Source of the DNA: Collinsella sp.
Lineage (GTDB): Bacteria; Actinomycetota; Coriobacteriia; Coriobacteriales; Coriobacteriaceae
Reading direction: 5' to 3'
Assembly (NCBI GenBank): GCA_019419555.1
Contig: DXZR01000008.1
Location: 1 to 64,000, forward strand
Length of the DNA: 64,000 bases
A program made the translations under genes and the position numbers. Position 1 is the first letter of the stretch. The number at the start of each line of letters is the position of its first letter. Below the pieces are notes generated by a model. That model had not been told where the DNA came from and did no database searches. It saw only the letters and a list, made by a program, of their open reading frames with translations. Shown in pieces: positions 38,765 through 45,251 of this stretch.

Positions 38765-39184
38765 TTGCATGAATTGGGAATCGTCTATCACATTATTCGC
38801 GATGTCGAGAATGTAGCGCGCGCTCATGGCGTGCGTCGCGTTTCGAGCGTCACGCTGCTGCTGGGCGAGGTCTCGGGCGTCGTTCCCGACTTGCTGCTCG
38901 ACGCTTGGCGCTGGGCAGCAGATAAAAAGCCTATCACTGAGGGCGCGGAGCTTATCGTGGAGCCCGTCGAGGCCGTGACACATTGCGAGGCGTGCGGCTG
39001 CGACTACGCGACGGTCGAGCACGGCAAGACCTGTCCCCAGTGCGGTAGCGGCGAGACATACCTGCTGCAGGGCCAAGAGGTCATGATCAAACAGATCGAG
39101 ACCCCCGACGAGGACCCGGCAGACACTGTTCCCGATGACCCTTCCGACGCCGTCGACGCCGCCAACCCACTCCACATCGCCTAA
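38765..39184 (+). CDS. hypA: Hydrogenase/urease nickel chaperone HypA
   Basis: HypA delivers nickel to the hydrogenase large subunit with HypB. The 139-aa protein has the nickel-binding N-terminus MHELGI, in which His2 is a ligand, and the zinc ribbon CEACGCD...CPQCGS. The start codon must be TTG at 38765: it is the only codon that gives Met-His-Glu, and the nearby ATG is out of frame. A weak AAAGG site precedes it. After about residue 115 comes an acidic Asp/Pro-rich tail longer than usual. It is isolated from hypFCDE by 30 kb, and hypB is not in the window. Confidence 0.93.
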   Translation: MHELGIVYHIIRDVENVARAHGVRRVSSVTLLLGEVSGVVPDLLLDAWRWAADKKPITEGAELIVEPVEAVTHCEACGCDYATVEHGKTCPQCGSGETYLLQGQEVMIKQIETPDEDPADTVPDDPSDAVDAANPLHIA

Positions 39185-39247
39185 CATCCAATGACTACAT
39201 GGGCTAGAGTTCTAAACATATTTGCTTCGGTTAGTCAAGTCATGTCT

Positions 39248-39258
39248 GTTTAAACAAA
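39248..39258 (+). repeat. GTTTAAACAAA direct repeat, copy 1
   Basis: An 11-bp word containing the palindrome GTTTAAAC, repeated at 39410-39420 in the AT-rich 337-bp gap before the PTS operon. The gap otherwise holds a TATAAT (39446-39451) and TATACT (39469-39474) as possible -10 boxes but no clear -35. Confidence 0.5.
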
Positions 39259-39409
39259 ATGGTGGCACGCAGACGCATTGGGATCCACCTAAAAGCGGTC
39301 TTAACGAACAGTGCACCTTTATATGTCTTTGAAAGCAATCAGCAAATCACGTTTTAGCAGGCAATAAGCTGTAAACCGGCAACGTAATCAATTTGTAACA
39401 AACTTAGAC

Positions 39410-39420
39410 GTTTAAACAAA
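39410..39420 (+). repeat. GTTTAAACAAA direct repeat, copy 2
   Basis: Second copy, 26 bp upstream of the TATAAT and 162 bp from copy 1. The pair is a candidate regulator-binding site for the PTS operon, or for looping. Confidence 0.5.
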
Positions 39421-39521
39421 TAATCCAACCTTTTGCGAATTTAGCTATAATTCCACAATCCAAACAGGTATACTCCTTTCATGTCGTGTAGGAAATACGT
39501 AGACAAAAAGGAGGTTATGTG

Positions 39522-40511
39522 ATGGTAAGTATTGTTCTTGCTAGCCACGGGGACTTGGCAGCTGGAATCAAGCAGACGGGCTCGATGGTCTTTGGCGATC
39601 AGCCGTCTGTTGCCGTGGTCTCGCTCGAGCCGAGCATGGGCCCCGACGACTTCCGTGCCAAGGTCGAGGAAGCAGTCGCTTCCTTCGAGGACCAGGAGCA
39701 GGTGCTCTTCCTCGTTGATCTGTGGGGCGGCACGCCGTTCAACCAGATCAGCGGGCTCATCGAGGGCCACGATTCCTGGGCTATCGTCACCGGTGTCAAC
39801 CTGCCTATGCTCATCGAGGCATATTCGCAGCGCTTTGACGCAAAGAACACTGCACATGCGATCGCAAAACATCTCGTGACTGAGGCTAAGGCTGGCGTGC
39901 GCGTCAAGCCCGAGTCTCTGGAGCCCGAGGAGAAGAAGCCGGCTGCGGCCGCCGCTGCTCCTGCAGGCGCCATCCCTCCGGGAACGGTCATCGGCGACGG
40001 GCACATCAAGATTGCCCACGTCCGTATCGACACCCGTCTGCTGCATGGTCAGGTGGCCACCACGTGGACCAAGCAGATCAACCCCAACCGCATCATCGTG
40101 GTTTCCGACGGCGTTGCTCACGACGAGCTCCGCAAGACCATGATCGAGCAGGCTGCCCCTCCGGGAGTCCATGCCAACGTCGTGCCTATCAAGAAGATGG
40201 CCGAGGTCGTCAAGGACACGCGTTTTGGTGACACCAAGGCCATGCTGCTCTTCGAGAACCCGCAGGATCTGCTCAAGGCCATCGAGGCCGGCGTCGACAT
40301 CAAGGAAGTCAACATCGGTTCCATGGCTCACTCCAAGGGCAAGGTCGTCGTCACCAACGCCGTCGCTATGGGCGATGACGACGTTAAGACCCTCGAGGCC
40401 CTCAAGGCCAAGGGCGTCAAGTTCGAGGTCCGCAAGGTTCCTTCGGATGCCTCCGAGGATCTCGATGCCATGTTGAAGAAAGCTAAGGCCGAACTGGCCG
40501 CTCAAGCATAG
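39522..40511 (+). CDS. manX: Mannose-family PTS EIIAB
   Basis: A 329-aa two-domain phosphotransferase. EIIA (1-120) has the phosphorylated His9 in LASHGDLAAG and FLVDLWGGTPFN. An Ala/Pro linker (EKKPAAAAAAPAG) joins EIIB (about 160-329). Its phospho-histidine is His175 in IDTRLLHGQVATTW. Phosphate passes from HPr through EIIA and EIIB to the sugar at EIIC/EIID. ATG 39522 follows AAGGAGG at ideal distance; an ATG at 39517 is at once followed by TGA. It is the first gene of the IIAB-IIC-IID operon. The exact sugar is not shown. Confidence 0.94.
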   Translation: MVSIVLASHGDLAAGIKQTGSMVFGDQPSVAVVSLEPSMGPDDFRAKVEEAVASFEDQEQVLFLVDLWGGTPFNQISGLIEGHDSWAIVTGVNLPMLIEAYSQRFDAKNTAHAIAKHLVTEAKAGVRVKPESLEPEEKKPAAAAAAPAGAIPPGTVIGDGHIKIAHVRIDTRLLHGQVATTWTKQINPNRIIVVSDGVAHDELRKTMIEQAAPPGVHANVVPIKKMAEVVKDTRFGDTKAMLLFENPQDLLKAIEAGVDIKEVNIGSMAHSKGKVVVTNAVAMGDDDVKTLEALKAKGVKFEVRKVPSDASEDLDAMLKKAKAELAAQA

Positions 40512-40529
40512 TAAAGGAGGGTCCGATAC

Positions 40530-41348
40530 ATGTCTGCAATCACTATTCTGCTTGTTGCGATTGTCGCGTTGCTTGCCGGTATGGAAGGCATTCTGGATGA
40601 GTTCCAGTTCCATCAGCCGCTCGTGGCATGCACGCTTATCGGTCTCGTAACCGGTCACCTTCAGGAGGGCATCCTCCTGGGCGGTTCGCTCCAGATGATG
40701 GCCCTTGGCTGGGCTAACGTCGGCGCCGCCGTCGCGCCTGACGCCGCTCTGGCCTCGGTCGCTTCTTCGATCATCATGGTGCTCGCCCTCAACGGCGGCG
40801 CCACCGATTCGGCCAAGGCCGTTACCGCGGCCATCGCCGTCGCCGTCCCGCTGTCGGTCGCTGGTCTGTTCCTGACCATGATCTGCCGTACCATTGCTAC
40901 CGCTATCGCTCACGCCATGGACGGTTGCGCCGAGAAGGGCGACTTCTCCGGCATCGAGCGCTGGCAGTACGCTGCCATCCTCATGCAGGGCCTTCGTATC
41001 GCCATCCCGGCAGTACTTCTGTGTGTTATCCCGGCCGAGGCCGTTACCAACGCGCTTAACGCTATGCCCGACTGGCTGTCCGGCGGCATGGCCGTCGGCG
41101 GCGGCATGGTCGCTTCCGTCGGTTACGCCATGGTCATCAACATGATGGCCACCAAGGAGACCTGGCCGTTCTTCATCCTCGGCTTTGTCCTTGCTGCCAT
41201 CCCTCAGCTCACGCTGATCGCCCTTGGCCTCATCGGCATCTCCCTTGCCCTCATCTACCTTGGCCTTAAGGATCTGGCCAAGCAGGGTGGCGGCATGGGC
41301 GGTGGCTCCGGTGACCCGCTCGGCGACATTCTGAACGATTACGAGTAG
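40530..41348 (+). CDS. manY: Mannose-family PTS EIIC
   Basis: A 272-aa membrane component with about eight to nine hydrophobic segments. It has the family motifs GILDEFQFHQPLVACTLIGLVTG, GGSLQMMALGWANVGAAVAPDAALASV and VGYAMVINMM. With EIID it forms the sugar channel. GTAAAGGAGGG precedes the ATG, 18 nt after manX. Confidence 0.95.
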   Translation: MSAITILLVAIVALLAGMEGILDEFQFHQPLVACTLIGLVTGHLQEGILLGGSLQMMALGWANVGAAVAPDAALASVASSIIMVLALNGGATDSAKAVTAAIAVAVPLSVAGLFLTMICRTIATAIAHAMDGCAEKGDFSGIERWQYAAILMQGLRIAIPAVLLCVIPAEAVTNALNAMPDWLSGGMAVGGGMVASVGYAMVINMMATKETWPFFILGFVLAAIPQLTLIALGLIGISLALIYLGLKDLAKQGGGMGGGSGDPLGDILNDYE

Positions 41349-41364
41349 GAGGGGAGTGATACAT

Positions 41365-42285
41365 ATGGCAGAGAACAAGATTCAGCTCACCAAGGCTGAC
41401 CGTAAGAAGGTTTGCTTCCGTCATCAGTTCCTTCAGGGCTCGTGGAACTACGAGCGTATGCAGAACGGCGGCTGGTGCTTCGCAATGATCCCTGCGATCA
41501 AGAAGCTCTACACCAGCAAGGATGACCAGATTGCCGCTCTTAAGCGCCACCTGGAGTTCTATAACACCCACCCCTATGTTTCCGCCCCCGTCATTGGCGT
41601 TACCCTCGCCCTCGAGGAGGAGCGCGCCAACGGTGCTCCGATTGACGATGTCGCCATTCAGGGCGTCAAGGTCGGTATGATGGGCCCGCTCGCCGGCGTC
41701 GGCGACCCCGCCTTCTGGTTCACCCTTCGCCCGATTCTGGGCGCACTGGGCGCTTCCCTGGCCCTGTCCGGCAGCATCGCCGGTCCGCTGCTGTTCTTCT
41801 TCGCGTGGAACATCATCCGTTACGCTTTCCTGTGGTACACGCAGGAGTTTGGCTACAAGGTCGGCTCCTCCATCGCCAAGGACCTCTCCGGCGGTCTGAT
41901 GGGCAAGGTCACCGAGGGTGCTTCCATCCTGGGTATGTTCATCATCGGCGCCCTGGTCGAGCGCTGGGTGTCCATCTCCTTCACCCCGGTCGTCTCCAAG
42001 GTCACGCAGTCTGCTGGCGCCTATATCGACTGGGCCAACCTGCCCGCCGGTTCTGAGGGCATCAAGCAGGCGCTGTCGATGTACAGCTCTGTCGGTGCCA
42101 CCGCACTCGACCCGGTGAAGGTCACCACGCTTCAGGCCAACCTCGATCAGCTCATCCCTGGCCTTGCCGCCGTGTGCCTGACCCTTCTGGTCTGCAAGCT
42201 CCTCAAGAAGAAGGTCAGCCCGATCGTCATCATCCTGGCTCTCTTCGCCATCGGCATCATCGGTCGCGTCTGCGGCTTCATGTAA
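41365..42285 (+). CDS. manZ: Mannose-family PTS EIID
   Basis: A 306-aa membrane partner of EIIC. Typical blocks are FRHQFLQGSWNYERMQNGGWCFAMIPAIKKLY, ALEEERANGAPIDD and KVGMMGPLAGVGDPAFWFTLRPILGALGASLA. The C-terminal half is hydrophobic. ATG 41365 is preferred over GTG 41356 because AGGAGGGGAG lies at the right distance. It overlaps nothing and is followed by a terminator hairpin before the DUF956 gene. Confidence 0.95.
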   Translation: MAENKIQLTKADRKKVCFRHQFLQGSWNYERMQNGGWCFAMIPAIKKLYTSKDDQIAALKRHLEFYNTHPYVSAPVIGVTLALEEERANGAPIDDVAIQGVKVGMMGPLAGVGDPAFWFTLRPILGALGASLALSGSIAGPLLFFFAWNIIRYAFLWYTQEFGYKVGSSIAKDLSGGLMGKVTEGASILGMFIIGALVERWVSISFTPVVSKVTQSAGAYIDWANLPAGSEGIKQALSMYSSVGATALDPVKVTTLQANLDQLIPGLAAVCLTLLVCKLLKKKVSPIVIILALFAIGIIGRVCGFM

Positions 42286-42341
42286 GCACGCTTCGGCTTA
42301 AGACCGAGAGTTGCTAGGCAAGGGCTTTTGAGCCATTGAAA

Positions 42342-42387
42342 CGGACCGCACCCGGTGGGTACACTGGATGCGGTCCGATTGTTTTTA
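42342..42387 (+). terminator. Terminator of the PTS operon
   Basis: CGGACCGCA (42342-42350) pairs with TGCGGTCCG (42369-42377), then ATTGTTTTTATT. The DUF956 gene begins 19 nt later, so it may be expressed by partial read-through or its own promoter. Confidence 0.75.
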
Positions 42388-42405
42388 TTGGAGGGCGAGG
42401 CGCGT

Positions 42406-42804
42406 ATGGCGCAATCTCAGAACAGCACGGTCGATCTGGCAACGCCGGCAACCTGCCTGATGGGGCTTACCAGTCACGGTAACGTGATGGTGGGCAATAA
42501 GGCGTTTGAGTACTATAACGAGCGTAATCCCGAGGATTATATCCAAATCCCGTGGGACGAGGTCGACTATATTGCCGCCGAGGTTTTGCGCGGCACCAAG
42601 AAGATTACGCGTTTTGCCATCTTTACCAAAGAGAATGGCCACTTTACGTTTTCGACGCGCAATGACAAGGAAACGCTTCGCGCGGTGCGTAAGTACATTG
42701 ACGAGGACAAGCTCGTTCGTTCGCCCGACTTTATCGATGTGACGGCCAAGGGCGCCAAGAGCATCCCCTCCGTCATCAAGAACCTTTTCCACAAAGGCAA
42801 CTAG
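42406..42804 (+). CDS. PTS-associated DUF956 protein (ManO-like)
   Basis: A 132-aa soluble protein matching DUF956, which usually follows mannose PTS genes: LMGLTSHGNVMVGNKAFEYYNERNPEDYIQIPWDEV, then IFTKENGHFTFSTRN. A regulatory or structural role with the transporter is assumed from context; no enzyme motif is visible. ATG 42406 follows GGAGGGCGAGG; the frame upstream runs through the terminator hairpin. Confidence 0.88.
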   Translation: MAQSQNSTVDLATPATCLMGLTSHGNVMVGNKAFEYYNERNPEDYIQIPWDEVDYIAAEVLRGTKKITRFAIFTKENGHFTFSTRNDKETLRAVRKYIDEDKLVRSPDFIDVTAKGAKSIPSVIKNLFHKGN

Positions 42805-42812
42805 TCGTTGGG

Positions 42813-42868
42813 TAGTCGTCTGCGACACTCTTAAACGACCAGTCATTAAAGGACGTCGCAGACGACTA
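42813..42868. repeat. 14-bp perfect inverted repeat after DUF956
   Basis: TAGTCGTCTGCGAC (42813-42826) and its exact complement (42855-42868), with a 28-nt loop and no U run. It separates the PTS region from the tRNA. Confidence 0.75.
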
Positions 42869-42928
42869 TCTCGAAGAGCGGCTATGCGCTGCATGGTAGT
42901 GGCGCAAATCTGCTACACTAATACAACA

Positions 42929-43004
42929 TGCCTCCGTAGCTCAGGGGATAGAGCACCGCTCTCCTAAAGCGGGTGTCGACGGTTCGAATCCGCCCGGGGG
43001 CACC
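42929..43004 (+). tRNA. tRNA-Arg (CCU)
   Basis: A 76-nt cloverleaf including encoded CCA. The acceptor GCCTCCG pairs with CGGGGGC. The D arm is GTAGCTCAGGGGATAGAGC. The anticodon stem CCGCT/AGCGG encloses CTCCTAA with anticodon CCT at 42962-42964. The T arm contains GGTTCGAATCC. It reads AGG arginine codons. Confidence 0.96.
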
Positions 43005-43014
43005 AGAGATTGAT

Positions 43015-43050
43015 CGAGCCCGGTACACCGCCACGGTGCCGGGCTCTTCT
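43015..43050 (+). terminator. tRNA terminator
   Basis: GAGCCCGG pairs with CCGGGCTC (extended through G-T pairs), followed by TTCT, 10 nt after the tRNA. Confidence 0.7.
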
Positions 43051-43063
43051 GGTTCATGCCATG

Positions 43064-43105
43064 TCAAAAACGAAGCGCCCGCTTGCTGGGGGAGCAAGCG
43101 GGCGC
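43064..43105 (-). terminator. Terminator of the kinase/cell-wall operon
   Basis: GCGCCCGCTTGC (43075-43086) and its complement (43094-43105) form a 12-bp stem; on the minus strand it runs into TTCGTTTTTG. It lies about 50 nt after the pknB stop. Confidence 0.85.
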
Positions 43106-43157
43106 CTGTGAGCGAATATGTTTGCGGCGAGAGCCGTAATGGGCGGTGGGGTGGCGA

Positions 43158-45119
43158 CTAGTTGGCCGTACCGGAATCGTCGCCCGTGCCCGAGCCCGAA
43201 CCCGAGCCCGAGCCAGAAAGTGCGACCGTCAGCGTAATCGTGCTGTCGGTGGACTGCTTGCCGGTGGGGGAGACGCCCGTAACGGTGGCGTTTTCGTTGC
43301 CGCTCACGGGGTTGCCGTTCTGATCGCAGAATGCGATGTTGTAGAACCCGGCGTTGTTGAGCGCGGTGACGGCGGCGGAGATACTCTTGCCGTACAGGTT
43401 GCCCGGAACGCCGGCCTTGCCGGACTTCTTGGCGATGACGACGGTGATCGTGGCGCCAGGCTTCTGCTTGCCGCTGGGGTTCCAACTAATGACGGTACCC
43501 TCGGTGACGGAATCGTTCTCCTGGTAGCTCACGTCGACGCCAAAACCGGCCATGTCGAGGGCGTTGCGTGCCTGGGCCTCGGTCATGTCGGTCAGATCGG
43601 GGACGGAGGTGGTGTCAGGACCGCTGGAGACCTTATACGAGATGGTTGTGCCCTTCTCGACTTCCTTGCCGGCGTCGGTGCCCTGCTCAAAGACCTGGCC
43701 TTCGTCGGCCTCGTTGGCCTCCTCGGTGGCGTTGCCCTTCAGGCCCACGCTTGCCAGCGCGGCCTCGGCCTGGTCCTTGGTCAGACCGAGGAGCTGCGGA
43801 ACCTCAACCTTCTCGGAGGGCTTGGGGCCCTTGGAGATTACCAGATTCACCTTGCTGCCCTTGGGCTTCTTGGTCTTGCCGTTGGGGGTCTGCTCGGCAA
43901 CCTTGCCCTCGTCGACATCGTCGTTATAGCTCTGGTCGATGGTGCCGACCTCGAGGCCGGCCTCCTTGATCTGCTCGATAGCGGTCTGCTGGTCCTTGTT
44001 CAGCACGTCGGGCACCGTGACTTGCTCGCCCCCAAAGAGTCCGGTGGCGAAGGCCACCACAACGCCAACCACGGCGATTGCGGCAACTACGGCGGCGATG
44101 ATCTTGTTCTTGTTGGATTTGGGCTGTTCGACCTCGTAGGAGCCCGTGGAGCCCGAAACAGCGCTGCGGGCGTTGTTCTGGCCGCTCACGCCCGAGACGG
44201 GACGGACCATGGCGCGCGTCTGATCAGACAGCTCACGGGTCTTGGTGGCGCCCAGGTCGCCCGCGGCACCGATGATGCGCGTGGGCTCGGAGACGTTGAC
44301 GGCGCGGCCGGACAGGTAGTTGTTGAGCACCTGGCGCAGCTCGTCTGCCGTCTGGAAGCGGTTCGACGGGTCCTTTTCCATGCACTTGAGGATGATGCGC
44401 TCCAGATCGGCGTCGACGCCGGAGTTGATCTGGCTCGGCGGAACCGGCAGTTCGTTTACCTGCTTGAGCGCAACCGAGATGGCGTCGTCACCGTCAAAGG
44501 GGACGCGACCGGTGGCGCACTCGTACATCACGACGCCCAGGGAGTAGATATCCGAAGTGGGACCGAGGTCCTGGCCGCGCGTTTGCTCGGGGCTTACGTA
44601 GTGGGCGGTGCCCAGTACATTGTTGTCCTGCGTGAGGTGGCTGTTCTTTGCGCGCGCGATGCCAAAGTCCATGACCTTGATGTTGCCGTCGGGCAGCACC
44701 ATGATGTTTTGCGGCTTAATGTCGCGGTGGATGATCTCGTGCTTGTGGGCGACCGAAAGCGCGGAGCTGATCTGCGAGCCGATCTGCGCGACCTTCTTTG
44801 GATCGAGGGCGCCGTGGCTCTTGATGCCGCTCTTAAGGTCGGTACCGCGCAGGTACTCCATGACGATGTAGTAGGTATCGCCATCCTTGCCCCAATCGTA
44901 GACGCCCACGATATAGGGGGAGGAGAGACCTGCTGCTGCCTGGGCCTCCTGCTTAAAGCGGGCGGCGAAGGTGGCGTCGCCGGCATACTGCGGCAGCATG
45001 ATCTTGACGGCAACCGTGCGGTCGAGGACCTGATCTTGCGCACGGAAGACGGTCGCCATGCCGCCCGTTCCCACCTTATCCTTGAGGAGGTATCTTCCCC
45101 CGAGGACCCTCTGTTCCAT
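43158..45119 (-). CDS. pknB: PASTA-domain Ser/Thr protein kinase PknB
   Basis: A 653-aa receptor kinase. The cytoplasmic kinase domain (about 8-275) has GTGGMATVF, the catalytic Lys in VAVKIM, the catalytic loop HRDIKPQN, DFGIARA and SPEQTRG. A juxtamembrane linker with several Thr follows, then one membrane helix (about 336-358). Four extracellular PASTA repeats follow (VTVPDVL, VEVPQLLGLT, TSVPDLTDMT, then GVPGNLYGKS) and bind muropeptides or lipid II. The end is a Gly-Ser repeat. It phosphorylates divisome and wall-synthesis regulators. It is the last gene of the operon, 132 bp after the SEDS-PBP fusion. Confidence 0.96.
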   Translation of the reverse strand: MEQRVLGGRYLLKDKVGTGGMATVFRAQDQVLDRTVAVKIMLPQYAGDATFAARFKQEAQAAAGLSSPYIVGVYDWGKDGDTYYIVMEYLRGTDLKSGIKSHGALDPKKVAQIGSQISSALSVAHKHEIIHRDIKPQNIMVLPDGNIKVMDFGIARAKNSHLTQDNNVLGTAHYVSPEQTRGQDLGPTSDIYSLGVVMYECATGRVPFDGDDAISVALKQVNELPVPPSQINSGVDADLERIILKCMEKDPSNRFQTADELRQVLNNYLSGRAVNVSEPTRIIGAAGDLGATKTRELSDQTRAMVRPVSGVSGQNNARSAVSGSTGSYEVEQPKSNKNKIIAAVVAAIAVVGVVVAFATGLFGGEQVTVPDVLNKDQQTAIEQIKEAGLEVGTIDQSYNDDVDEGKVAEQTPNGKTKKPKGSKVNLVISKGPKPSEKVEVPQLLGLTKDQAEAALASVGLKGNATEEANEADEGQVFEQGTDAGKEVEKGTTISYKVSSGPDTTSVPDLTDMTEAQARNALDMAGFGVDVSYQENDSVTEGTVISWNPSGKQKPGATITVVIAKKSGKAGVPGNLYGKSISAAVTALNNAGFYNIAFCDQNGNPVSGNENATVTGVSPTGKQSTDSTITLTVALSGSGSGSGSGTGDDSGTAN

Positions 45120-45251
45120 TCCTGCTCCTAACTAACTTATTCGCTCAACGATGTGTGTAGTACCAAATCTATGGTCGCTGGGACCGCGTGGCGCCTTGCC
45201 GCTAGCTCATCGGCCGCGGCGCGCCCCAAGTATCCGCTTCGATCACAGGCA

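Noticed and set aside
39331..39355. Catabolite-response (cre) site before the PTS operon
   Set aside because: Only the left half (TGAAAGC) fits the consensus; the right half does not. TGGCAC nearby lacks the second half of a sigma-54 promoter.
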